In this document: one piece after another, positions 11,051-23,257 of the stretch | Layout of the letters: every line of letters begins with the position of its first letter | How positions within the stretch are numbered: position 1 is the stretch's first letter | DNA from: Sipunculus nudus | Lineage: Eukaryota > Annelida > Sipuncula > Golfingiida > Sipunculidae | Direction: 5' to 3' | Assembly: GCA_026874595.1 (NCBI GenBank) | Contig: CM049306.1 | Coordinates: 35,914,019-35,978,018 of the forward strand | Length of the DNA: 64,000 nucleotides | The notes under the pieces: generated by a model | What the model saw: only the letters and a program-made list of their open reading frames with translations | Told to the model about the DNA's origin: nothing | Databases searched by the model: none | Translations under genes and position numbers: made by a program

Positions 11051-12685
11051 ACAAGGGACCCATGGGTCACATCTCTCAGCTGAATTTTGGAAAATATATT
11101 AGTAACTGCAAAAATTTTTATTTCTGTTGGTTTTTCATGTATATTATCATTAGAAAAGCTATCAGAAAATGGCCCTGCTGAAATAAAACTCTGTAAATTA
11201 TAGAATAATGGGCATAAACTAAATCATATGCACTGTGTAATAAATGAAACCTGTGGCCTAAAACCATTTAATGAGGCACCAAGGGAAAAAAATGGGCCTA
11301 CAGTAAGTGTTATATAAGTTACATTTCATAAACAAATAATGTGTGAAGGTAATTAAGTTTTCAAAAGTTAAATATATGGCCATATGAGTAAAAAAATAAT
11401 CCCACAAAGATTAACCAATATTCCTGATTTTAAGTTTAACAGTGTTATTCAAACCTAGGCCCGGCCAACTTTAAGAGATATGAATGAAATGCTACAAAGT
11501 ATTTATATCTTCTTAAATCTTGTCAGTTAGCACTTACATTAGATCCTAATATTTATCACATTTGAATTTGAGGATCAAATTCCTGAAAATTTGTTTCTTA
11601 AAAAAAAATCAAAATTGTCTCAACAAAAAAATTATTAAACATTAAAATTGTAAGATTTGTCTTGTTTATTAGTCCTGTGTATTGAAGGGACGGGTGGGGG
11701 AAAGGGTCTCTATTGTTACTGCTCGTTGCTGAAAAAAAAGTGAAATTATAAGATTCCTTATTTAAAGTACAGGTCTGTCAACAGAATTGGGGGGGGGGGG
11801 GGAGAGAAAGGCTCCTTTTGGTATTAACTGCAGACAGCCTGATCAAGCTCAACAAGAGAGAGGGCTTGCCTGAGTGATGGGATTACATAACAGCTCCTGG
11901 AGCATAGAGAGTTGCACTGAATGACCTACAGTGACCAAAGTGGACTGCTTGACAATGTAAGGGAATACAACAAGAGCCTCCAAAAAAAATCAATAACTAG
12001 CCTAATTTTGCAGCTTTTATTTTCAAATTTCAGATATTGACAGATTAAATCCTTGTGTACATGCTGTGAAAATTAAATACACAGTTCTTGCAGGAAAAAC
12101 GTGCCATGGACAAAGTTAGGCAAAATTTAAGGTACTGATTTTATATTTATGCTTATAACTTGAAAATATTGCAAAATTCAGATCTAATTTTAGATATACA
12201 ATTGAATCTTGATAAAATGAAGTTATATCCCTGAAAAAAAGTCTCTAGCATCAGCAATTCTTATGTTAAGTCGAGTAAATATATTTCTCGATTTTTTACA
12301 AGGTGCATTATGTTTGGGCCCATAACTTCAACAAATTACGCAACACTGAACTAATTTTTGGTATGTACATAGGAAATGTATGAAAAAATTTGAATATCAA
12401 TTATGATCAAATTCAGATCAGTGGTTTTGATATTAGGCAGTCGTGAAGTGTAACAATTGGTTTTTAATGGAAAATGGAGGTTTTTTCTTAATTTCTCAAA
12501 GGAACAAAGTCTTAGTGACCCAATTTTTCAGTATGGTAGGAGATTTTGGGGACATCTAACTGTATGCAAAATTTTGGATTCATAGGTCCAATGGTTTCAA
12601 AATGTGCCCTGTTAACGGATGGCTGGACGATGGACAAAGGACCACGACTATAGCTCAGATGACTTATAGTCAGCTAAGCTAAAAA
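11051..12685. mobile_element. 1.6-kb relative of the 4.6-kb inserted element
   Basis: It starts ACAAGGGACCCATGGGTCAC (containing the 12-bp palindrome GACCCATGGGTC) and ends in the same hairpin (AGCTCAGATGAC...GTCAGCTAAGCT, AAAA), like the element at 4182-8745. Shared internal words include GTGCCATGG.CAAAGTT.GGCAAA at about 12101, GTATGTACATAGGAAATGTA at about 12360 and a 14-G run at 11789-11802. No coding capacity is seen. It looks like a shorter, internally deleted or less expanded family member. Confidence 0.6.
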
Positions 12686-12689
12686 CTAG

Positions 12690-15600
12690 AAAAAAACCCT
12701 GTTCATCCTTACAGTTTTATTTGAAACCTCTCGCATATTAAATAGGGTTAGAGCATATGGTGTATCATGTCATTCCTGTGCATAACTAATTCCTACAGAC
12801 TGAGTGACATATACACAATCAGTTCTAACATTCACCATGTAAGTGAATATTTTATAGTGTTCTTAGTAGTCCATATCAGTGCTCCCTCTCCTGTAGCAAA
12901 ACACTAGCTTGAAAGCTTTCTTTGTTCCCACTGATCCAGTGTGTATCTCACTTTAGTGTGGATATAGCCAAAATTTAAGAATATCCTCTCAACTGAAGGC
13001 AATGGAGCGAATTGATAAACTCAAGGTCACCCCTGTCCTTTAATAAACAAAGACCAGTAACAAAAGCCTTGTGGCAGCTGACACTGAAAAACCATGACCC
13101 AGGAGGTTGTTAGTAGGTACCAGTCAGTCTGTAGCCTATTGCCTATCATCATGATTAGTACATGCCTTTCATGCCTCTGGGATCCAGGTTCCTGTGCCTC
13201 CAAAGGCCTTTGTCATTAATGAAGATTTTTGATGAACTCAAGGGTATCACTTTACAGAAATCAAACATGCTTCTAGATTTTCACAGTTTTTTACACATGG
13301 GTGTAAAAAACTTGCTTTTTAAATGGCATTAATTACCATTACTTAACGGTGTAAAAAACTTGCCAACCTTGATAGTACCAGTGCAAAAGAGCATGAATAA
13401 ACCAATAACTTATAAGTAAACAATCAGACAGAGAGAACCCCATGATATCCATAAATGGTCCAGTGGCAGTTTTCCACCAAAACACTGATATTTATATTCT
13501 GGATAATTTGGGGTGGCAGAGATAATCCATAGGCTACTCTGGTTTGTGTTCAACTTCAAGCTATGCAGATGCATACCCCATTTCTGATGGTACATTTTCA
13601 CCTGTTTATCAAACTGTAAATTCAATCAATTTCTGGCAAAAACTAACATGTATCAAGAATTAAATGTAACAACTCTAAAACTACTACCTTACATGTCTTC
13701 ATATAGCAGTAATTGATAATAAAGTTTTTTTTCTCATGAAGTTGTTTAGTCATCACCTAGGGTAAGGGATATTCCCAGAGAGAGAGGGGAGATTTGTGGA
13801 CATAGTATAACCAGGCTAGATGGATGCTCCACAAGTCCAAAGGGGCTATATTTGCATATGGTATCAGTAAATGTTATTCTAACTAAAATGCTACAAATTC
13901 TGACTGAAAGGAGGCGCCATTTTCTGTATGAAACAAATCATGGTACATGGTTCCATTTAGGAACAAACATGAAGCACCTCAGCTACTCCATTTACAGAAG
14001 TGGATCAAGATTTGGGGTCCAGGGGGTCTGGAATCCAACCCCACGTTTTCATGAACCACAACCTTTATTAATAAGGGTTTAAGGCCAATGCTCAAGGCCT
14101 ACACCAAACCCTTTTCAGGACCTTCTAACTTTTCTTATTAGTGTTCTTACAGGGGTAAAATCAGGGCTTTCAGAATTTTATCAAATCTACCCATCCTTAG
14201 GACATGGTACTCTAAAAAATCTACTGGATCTCCTATACCTGGTATATATATAATTTTTGGTCGTCTCCACTTTTAATGTCAATTGTGGTCCAGGATATTC
14301 TAAAATAACTGGTCTGCAAGATAAGCAGCATTGAGTAATTTCTTTCCTAGTTTGCAGAAATATATGGGTCAGAAATTATTCATTAGGTGATATGTATTTT
14401 AGTTTGTTTTCTGTCAGGTAGAAATACCTGTCCATGGCAGAATGTCTTTCTGCAGGGCAGAAATGGCAGATTAAATAATCAAAATATATTGTATTTTAAC
14501 AAAAGAAGGTAATTTTAATTAATCAAAAGCTGCCTTAAATACAAGCATTTATTGATAAATATATTAAGAAATGATAGTTATTTTATTCAATTTAGTCAAT
14601 GATATTATTGCCCAATGTTCCTCTTCACTTTCTGTAACAAGCAAGATTTGCAAGTTCTAGGCAGGGGGAGGGAAGATTGTAGCAACAGGATTATAAACTA
14701 GCCTTTATTGCCAGCTGAAAACAGCATTTGGCATAAAACCAAATTTGCCAAAATTAATGACCAAGATAGTAAGAGATTTATTACAACTGTAGTGACTTGG
14801 GTAGTGTAGTTACTGGGCTGTTCTTGAATCTTAAACATTTTCAGGAGTAAGTGATGCATGATTTCCAGTTGACTTGGATTATGCTGTCCCAGCACTTATG
14901 GCCTGTACTGTCCTGTAGGTCCTGTCTTCCTGAACAGGAGACCATGTGTATGTGTTGCACATGGGTTCCTACCACCCTAGGCTCAGGTGATGTCATTATC
15001 ACAGCCCTTAGGTTTGCTGATGTCCATTAACTTGTTAATATAGTCATTCCTGTCACTGGTACCTGAAATGATATAACACAGCCTGGCTCCAGTTGCCCAT
15101 ACCTCCGCTGGCAGATTAGGGGACAGGGTGAGAAAACCTGAGTTCAGTGGTTACTACTGATGAGAGTGATGTGGAAAGATCATGTGCTCTTTCATGCATT
15201 ACATTATGCTGACTATGATGATGCTAACAGAGCCTCTGATTTTTGGTGCAGGACTGGAACCTTGCTAATGTTTAGCTCATTATTGACTGAGTGATCAGTC
15301 AAGCCCCACCCCATCCCCTTTTTCATAGTTTAGGTTTATCAGGCCTTCTTCAGGGAATACCTGGACCCCCCCCCCCCCACCCTAGTGGTAGACGGACGTT
15401 TTGGACATTCCGGACTAGGACATTCCCTGGAGACTAGGACTTTTCAGACAGGCCTTTTTGCAAGGGAGGATGTTTCAGACATATCAATATTATTCCTAAG
15501 GATAAACTGCTCAGTGGCATGGACTGTGCACATGCAATGAGGAAAATCACTCAGAAAATCATTATTAGTGCAAGCTGTGATTTACTCAGGTTGAGCAACT

Positions 15601-15733
15601 AATCAGTACATCCTTTCCTACTGGATCAATAGCTTAACAGGATATATGCCTTTCTGTTAAAAAATTGTATCAGTAAATATATTCATCGACACATTCAAAA
15701 GGATATTTGAATGTTATATAATAATTGTATAAT
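12690..15733. other. Long stretch without recognised genes
   Basis: I see no convincing exon. The longest open frames (minus 13410-13625; plus 13852-14082; minus 14698-14895) have no domain signature and no paired splice sites that I can defend. A C-run lies at 15366-15378. Confidence 0.45.
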
Positions 15734-15740
15734 AAATCCC

Positions 15741-16602
15741 AGGGCTCGCCCTGCCTATTCGCCAATGGCTAGCTATGGGGAGATCTGGCGAAACAAAATT
15801 CTCTCTGGCTAATTTATTGGCGAGGAGCATCTTTCCAATGCCCTAGGCCTAAAAAAATAAGTTCTTTGTTTCCGACACAGTGGTGAAAAATTAGAGTAGG
15901 TAGTTAGGGAATTTATTTAATTTTTAATTTTTTTTCCATGTGTTATAAAACAGAATATTATTTATATGATTTGATTTTGCTGAAGTTGCTCAGATTAAAT
16001 TAATTCACACATAGGTTTCAAGGAAATAAACCAAAATGTTTACACCAGGCCCTCCCATGTCGTCACACTGTCCAAAAAAAGGAGCAAGGAACCAGGTTGC
16101 AATATTACCCCCACCCTGACTATAGAAGGCTGGTACATGGTAATCAAATGATCTCCTGCATAAATATGCACACTGTTACTCTGTTACACATTTATATATA
16201 ATTTATCCCTAAGATCATAAAACAAGTAACTGAACCATTACTGTGATATAATTAGCTGTAATTTCAATTGTTTGTGACTTGTACAAGATCTATGAGGTGA
16301 CCTTTTTTGTGCTCCATGGCTCAAGGTTCAAACTCCCAATAAAATTTAATTTTACACTGGCTAGGCTTTCTTGGAGTTGGTCTGGATACTGGAAACAAAG
16401 AACATTTTTGAAGCCTTACTGAATAAGCAAAACAAGAGACTATAATATTGTGAAATAAAAGTGTATTCTGCTCAGTGTTAAATATGGATATTTCATATTA
16501 TTCAGAGAATAAGTGCTGCCAAAAGTGTTTCTGAAATGGCTTAAGAAAAGTCCTGTTGGCTAAAATTTTGGCTAAAGTTTTTTTGGAAGCAGGGCGAGCC
16601 CT
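15741..16602. mobile_element. MITE-like DNA transposon with 13-bp TIRs and 7-bp target duplication
   Basis: The left end AGGGCTCGCCCTG is the exact inverted complement of the right end CAGGGCGAGCCCT. Both sides are flanked by AAATCCC (15734-15740 and 16603-16609). The 862-bp interior carries subterminal GGCTAA words (TGGCTAATTTATTGGCG on the left; GGCTAAAATTTTGGCTAAAG on the right) and no transposase frame. TIR style and duplication length suggest a non-autonomous hAT-like element, although hAT normally gives 8 bp. Confidence 0.8.
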
Positions 16603-16609
16603 AAATCCC

Positions 16610-19440
16610 CATTTTTAGAGGCAAATGAATAATATATCAATAAATATTTATGAATGCACTGATACATTCACAATAATATTTTAAACGGTTATTCTATGGC
16701 AATAGTATTGATAAGGAGGAAAAATTTGTACATGTATTAGTAAACATACACATTGATAAAGTTAAAAGTGCTATATTACTGCTGTATTTGCTGTATCATA
16801 TTTAAATTGGTCACAATGGTATTATATAGTCAATTTATCGCAGACACAAGGGCAGACAGGTAATGTTGCTGAATGGCAGTTGCCAGGCAGAAACCATTGC
16901 AGAAATGGCAATGGCAGAAACTTGCCAACCCTGATTTTGCTGTAATCTTCTGGATACATTTTTTATTAATAAGTAAATATTCAAAGTAAAAGATTTAAAC
17001 AATTGCAATGTGTAGAAGAACAGAAGTAATGATTTTTTATTACTTTCATTGCAATGTCACGTACATAGGTCAAACATGTAAGTTTTGTTCATTTATATTA
17101 TAAATTATAATATGTTTTGCATTACAGTTTAGTATGCTTCATCGCGAATACATGTTAAATAGTTGCAAGGTAAGTATTATTTTTCACCAATAATTGCCAA
17201 TTCCAGGTCAAGCGAACATGCAAGGCCATGATCCATATTTTAAATAACTCAGTCTGCCTTGCCGTCCCTTCCAGTAGCGAAGCAAAGGCTGACAGTGAAG
17301 GAAGCTATATTTCAACAGGATTTATATCCAGACCAATACACGTGGTCATTTTTTAAGAAAAAAAATTAAAACCAAAAAAGGAACAATGAAAGGACCAACA
17401 ATAGTCAATTATCAATACGAACTAGGCCAGTGTTGCTCCTAGGCATGAAAAGCAAAAGGCCCCTTCATTTAATTTCTGGGGGACACACCAAAATTAGGTG
17501 GGGACAATGTCTTCGAAGCAAAATATTATCTTAAAATAATCTATGTAATATAAATGTAGTATGTTTTGGGCATTTGGAATGAATTATAAATATTCGTAAA
17601 GGTTGGAATCGTTACATGTTTTACATGTCATCACTTTTAAGTCGTCATAAAACTGAAGGCAATAGAATTCATGTCTCAGGATCAATAATAACGGTACATT
17701 GATGTACAGATTGCAAACTGGTGACAAACAATCATGTTCATTGCAAATTGAGGAATCGCGCAACAACAGGTGCCAATTAAAGTGGCAAATCAATATCGAA
17801 ACTTAATGTTGTGAACAACTCAATTCGGATAAGGGACATACACATTTAGGCAAGGGTTTATTCACTGTTGAAAAATTTGATAAGAATAGGCTATTCAGAA
17901 AGTCGACCGTGCTAGCTAAGCCGTGGTACGATGAGAGTCTGTTGAATGTTGCTGCCGGCGTCACCATATAACATAATTGTTTGTATGAAAGTATGAAAGG
18001 AATAATCGTCTAAATTTCGGTCCCCACAACGTGTCATTTATGTGTTGACAGTGCCGTGCAACGATGTTTGACCTACATGTCAGCCGGGAAAGTTTGCGGC
18101 CGGCGCAGCATTATTAGGCCTTTAATACTAAGGCAATTATCAAAAGACCTTACACCACAATTTCTTTTAAAAAATAAAACATTCGAACTATTTAAATCAG
18201 AAACTGAATCTTTCTGTCCATATATACCCGTGTTAGCCTATGTACGTAGCCGTTGAAATGATGTCAGCTTAACCGGGAAAATATGCTGCCGGCGCGGCAG
18301 CAGCTTAAACTACTTGTTTAACCAGTAACAAACGATTAAATGTCCATATTATCGGTAAGAGAAAATGAAAAACAACCAACAACGAAATAGTTGGGTTCTT
18401 CTTAGTTATGAAATTTTCATATCAATTAAACCGTGATAGTGAAGTCATTCAACTTTCGTCGAAGTAAATTCCCGGGCTTGGACTTCTTTATATATACCGG
18501 GAAACAGAGAGATTACGTGTCCATGAGGCTTGAAAATAATGAGGAAGTTCCTATTCCAATCATAGTCATATGCCCATGATTCAAATTAAACGTTCAGTCC
18601 AGAATAGATATATGCAAATATAGAAAAAAAGAGCGCCCATCGATTGGCTTGTCTGCTGTGAAATGGTGTCATGACAGGCATAGACTGGTAGTTTGAGATT
18701 GTGGGAACCCTGAACTGAGTTGCTTTCAGTGAAATTATCGTCTGAGCAATCGTAATTACATCATCTGAGGCAATTAAATGTAATTTATATGATCAACCTG
18801 GTGTAATTCTTAACTGTATACGCTGTTGAGAAATGCTTGACATCATGAAATATATAAGAACATTTTGAGATGCCGGGGAGGTGCGTTTCGTGCCTCGTGG
18901 TTTATCTTATAGGGGAAATGTCGTAGAGATTGATCATGTCGGCCGTGGGCGCACTTTCTAAACTTCATTTAATACAATAAATATCTATTTTTTATATTAA
19001 TTTATAAATGATTAAAATGCATCTTAATGTGAGATTATGTAGGCTAAACAAAATCCGGTCGAGCACTGGACGCTCGCTTGCCACTTTATTCAGACCACAA
19101 GAACATCGATCTCTTCAGTAAATATGTGCAACCCCTTCATGCGTATGGACCAACCTTGAGGCAATGCTTCTTGACATCGATCGTGTTACCATTCAATCAG
19201 TGTCACAGTATGTGTATCATGTAATCCCGCATGTATGGGTTTATAAGAGATTCCTACTGGTGGATTCCCGCAAATCTTTCATATAACTACGTTCGTTTAA
19301 GGGTCGCATTATTTCAATTTTTAGGGGACGCATGTGAAATTAGTGCATCCACATGGGCACGCTTGCCTAGAAAAAAGGGACATGGCCAAAAATATTGCGG
19401 CATTGCAGCAATGCCGCACTCTAGGAGCAAAACTGTCTAA
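16610..19440. other. Long stretch without recognised genes
   Basis: No exon or family motif was recognised. Two diverged copies of a short GC-rich word occur at 18075-18110 and 18265-18300 (TGTCAGC..., CCGGGAAA, GC.GCCGGCGC). A GCTGCCGGCG word also occurs near 17950. Short open frames look incidental. Confidence 0.45.
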
Positions 19441-19449
19441 GGCTTTATA

Positions 19450-20500
19450 ATATTACAAAGGCTCCAACTCATTTATCCTCCAAAAGTTACCTCCAAACAT
19501 AATTTTCCCCCTCCCCCCCCAAAGACATGGTGGTGGTGGTGAGGATTCCCAGAAAATGATGAAAGGGACAAGGGGGGGGGGGGTTGTTCTTTTACTTTTG
19601 CAAGAAATATATCTCCCCCATGAAATATATCATGTGATAAAGAAGATGACATACAGAACTATAGGACTAGGGTACACTAAATCACCAGCATTTTAATGGT
19701 TTACACTCTCATTACAGGCACACAACTAAAGTCCCGCCTTGTGTATAAAAAAATTCCAAGGGTCAAAGGTTTGTTGAAAGTTTGAAGTAGACCAGAGTCT
19801 GGTATCGTCTGCTTGACAGTTTGCTTTGCTAATTCATGCAAATCTGAATAAAGCTGAATTAGCTGTGCCAACTTTTTCTGCAAATGGCGGCTGATAACCA
19901 TGGTATAACCATATGCATGCTTGGACATATCTGTGCTATGGCGGCATGGAAAATTTAACTGACCCTCTTCAGCATAAAAAAATGACAGCTGCATGACTTC
20001 AGAGCATTAATGCAGATCAATGACAATATGATATCTGGATAAAGATTTTAAGAAAAAATTATTAAAAACCAAAACAAGGAATTATGGAAGGACCTACAAT
20101 ACACACATACACCTCTCATTTAATCTCCAAACTTAACCCCCCCCCCCCCCCCCCAGATATATGGGCTATTATTATAGTGTGTGGGAGGGGGGATTCCCAG
20201 AAAGTTATTCAAGGGACTTTTTTTGGGGGGGGGGGGACTGTCATTTGTTTTTTTGCAAGAATGTATATAACATACAAAATTGTACGACTAGATTACCATT
20301 CATCATTAGCAATTAAATGGTTTGAACTCTCAATACAATAGACAACTCAAATCCCGCTGTGTCAAAAATCATAAAGCCCCTTATTAAGGGTCAAAGGTTT
20401 GTGAAACGTTTGGAGTCGACTTGAGTCTTGTGCCAAGTTTTGGTTTCGTCTGCACGACAGTTCGCTTTGCACATTCATGCAAATCTGGATAAAGCATGTG
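19450..20500. repeat. Diverged tandem duplication, period about 630-655 bp
   Basis: Two copies (about 19450-19880 and 20085-20500) share, in order: a C-run, GGATTCCCAGAAA, AAGGGACA/T with a G-run, TTTTGCAAGAA, TTAAATGGTTT, GGGTCAAAGGTTTG (19760 and 20388), TTCATGCAAATCTG.ATAAAGC. The homopolymer runs (19572-19583, 20137-20154, 20225-20236) are inside the units. The 97-residue minus ORF at 19701-19994 lies in copy 1 and is not conserved in copy 2. On the minus-strand gene model this lies in intron 1, just downstream of its first exon. Confidence 0.7.
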
Positions 20501-20551
20501 CATCCCGCATACTATGACAAAGGGTAAGGAACGTAGGGACAAAATACTCAC

Positions 20552-20634
20552 TTAATCCTCTCGATGTCTACCGTGTTCCGAAAACCACGGATAAACAACG
20601 TGTTATTACTCGGAGTTACTGCTACAGCAGCCAT
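20552..20634 (-). CDS. First coding exon of a minus-strand gene, RRM-like start, unidentified
   Basis: Minus-strand reading from ATG at 20634-20632 gives MAAVAVTPSNNTLFIRGF followed by RNTVDIERI, then two bases of a split codon and a consensus donor GTGAGT (20551-20546). NTLFIRGF resembles strand 1 of an RRM and the following residues a first helix. The start context is GAG ATG G. An upstream ATG at 20647-20645 opens an eight-codon uORF that overlaps the main start in another frame and ends at a TAG within the exon. The phase (2) matches the exon at 277-402. The promoter side faces QNG1, making a divergent pair. The product is not identified. Confidence 0.55.
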
Positions 20635-20659
20635 CTCACTTCTGCCATTTCCCTATTAA

Positions 20660-20690
20660 TATTAAACTTCCGGGTGAACAACCAATCCTA
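20660..20690 (-). promoter_or_regulatory. Promoter-proximal ETS and CCAAT-like motifs
   Basis: Just upstream of the minus-strand start, ACTTCCGG (20666-20673; CCGGAAGT on the gene strand) is a typical ETS/GABP core, and CCAAT occurs at 20682-20686. These are common in compact housekeeping and bidirectional promoters. No TATA box is evident. Function is inferred from motif and position only. Confidence 0.4.
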
Positions 20691-23250
20691 TGAACAAACG
20701 TATCCTTATTTGCATAAAATAGATTCGTACCCCTTGCCCATACATTTTGTTCAGACAACTTTATTTATGTTGTCATTGAAGAACTTAATTTTCATAAATA
20801 GATTTCCAGTGAAAATACATACAGTCCCGAAGAAAACATATAAATTATACTTAAAGGTTTAAAGGTATAAATACTTATATTTTAGTACACACTACAGATT
20901 TGATTTAAAATAATAAATGAGTTACAAACATATTTTTTGCACATTAGTATATATTTGTAATTAATTTGATAAATAAATAAATTTAGATATCTTTTAACAG
21001 TTTAATTGTTAATGAAGAGATACAAATGGGCAAAATAAAAAAAACATGAACTCGGGTAAGCACATTGAACAATATTACCCACAAACCAGTCTCTCTTGAT
21101 AACCTTCACCTTAAAAAATAAGAATGCTATTCTCCAATCATATTCGGATTAAAATGCAAAGCGTTTGGATCCTCATTGGCATCTGACGGGAGAGTGTCAT
21201 GATCCGCGTGTGGCTTCACCAGCATCAGCACTATTATAACATCTTTAAACGCGTCTTTCTCAAAAGATCTGCTTATTCGGGTGTTCATTATTATCCACAA
21301 GGCTTTAGGTATTTATTTCCAATCACTCTGATGCAAACTGATGAGTTGTCAACACGAACGAATTCAACTGTAGCTTGATTTAACCTCCCTGGGTGAGGGG
21401 TTTTCGGTCACCTGGTCACAGTCCATTTCCGATTTGGGTCCCGAAAGTATCGGCCCCTTGATGGCCTTGAGCAGCGGGGTACCTGCCCAGCCCAGCTAAA
21501 TTACCTTTGTGAAAAGCAGAGAATTACGCCACTCTGCTGGTAGGCCGGACATCATTTAAAGACTGTCAGAGACAGAGGGGTGCAAAATTGTGGCAATACA
21601 CAGATATATTTCAGTGATTGTCATTAATATTATTGATTTTAAATTTATTATATTTTAAAAATTTATTTAATTATGCTTTTATTTTCCATTTATTTATTCA
21701 AACATTTATTTATTTTGTTCATTATTTTTTTAATTTATTGTTTATTTATTTATAAACTATTTGTAATATTTTAAATTTATTTGTTCATATTAATTCACAC
21801 ATAAGTCACTGACAGTTATCGTACTGAGAGGAAGTGACTATGATTAAAGAAAAGACTCACAAGATGAAAAGTCAGGAAGAAGTCTTCTAAAAAATCAACA
21901 AATTTCAATCTACATTATGTTACAGATTTTTCAGGGCAAAATCACAGGAATAAAAAAAATTTTTGGTTGCAAGCATAAGAGTTTCTCATTTAATAAATTA
22001 AACACCCCTGACGTTCTCATTTTATCACATATATTTCTGCATTTGAAATATTAAACAAGTTCACCAGTATTTTAAGACAAATGCTTATGTTTATGCTCTA
22101 GAGAAATTCTGGAAAAAAGTAATCAATGATATGGTCATGAAAGTATAAGGAAAGAAGTTATTTAAGGTTGAAAGTGGTCCATGGTCAAAGTAACCTGTGT
22201 TCCATCCCCAAAGGCTTCCATTTTACTAGTGGTCAGTCAGATACTGCCAGATTGCTTAGTTGCTGCTGTCAGGGCTTATAACGGTCCTTTAACCCCATGA
22301 AAGTGAAAGAATTCAGTACTGCAGAAATGAAGTGCATAAATATCCTTGTTTCTAGAAAAAATAAAACAGAAGTCCATAAAAGTCCTGACAATTTTGCATC
22401 TGTGCAGTTCTTTCAATTTTATTTGCTGGAGAATGCTGAATCAAGTTATTTAAACTGTCCACTGCAAAGGCAGACTGTACAACTGTGAACTGTAATCTTA
22501 ATTTTGTTTTATTCTCTCAAATTGCCTAAAATTCACAGTTGTACAGGATTGTTCATCTAAACTTTTAGGAAATCTAACGCATATGGAAGTAAAAATTTGA
22601 AACATTTGATTGAAAACAAAGTCATTTGCATTTCATGTTTTAGTTCTAAGTCGAGCCTGATTCAGCCTCAATGTGTTCAATGCAAAACATGCAGGGTGTG
22701 TGTCAGTGTGTATAATTCTAAAAAAGTCATGTAAATATCTGATCATACTGACAATTGCACAATTCATTTTTTTCTGATAGACGTAAGCATATTGCTTGCC
22801 ATTGATATTCAGTCATGGAACAGAGCCAGCTGCTCTGTAAGTGTGGTCTGCTTAGACCAAGCAATGAGTGGGTGTGCCCCTCTGATTGCTCATTTTTTCC
22901 GAGTTTTTCTGCAAGCTAATCCCGTGTAGGAGTCTGTAAAATTCCAGTTTAACATCAGTTTAATCACAACAGTTACATAACATAATTAGTCACTGACACA
23001 TCACAAAAATTCATTACATTATCATTTTAATGGAATAATTCTCTTTTAAGGGATTAATTGCTTTGATAGATGCAATACTACAAGATTTGGTAAGAACAAA
23101 ATGATATATTGGCTAAAATGTTAAATCACTACAGATCAGTGAGTTTCTCATCAAGATTGCAAGCAATATCTCCCACGCCTTGCAATACTAGTGATAACTT
23201 CTTATATGTAGTACCTTCATGATATATAGATTAATCTTCCTTCTATACAG
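20691..23250. other. Interval between divergent genes: untranslated leader or intron of QNG1
   Basis: The first QNG1 coding exon is preceded by a splice acceptor (TTAATCTTCCTTCTATACAG, ending 23250). At least one untranslated exon and the QNG1 promoter should therefore lie in this interval, but I cannot place them. A very AT-rich block of TTTATTTATT words occupies about 21600-21790. No other exon was recognised. Confidence 0.5.
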
Positions 23251-23257
23251 GACAGTC

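Noticed and set aside
13410-13625. 71-residue minus ORF with an ordinary amino-acid composition
   Set aside because: No splice sites or motifs that allow a gene call.
19701-19994. 97-residue minus ORF next to the RRM-like first exon
   Set aside because: Lies in a tandem duplication; the second copy has stops and frame changes at the same place.
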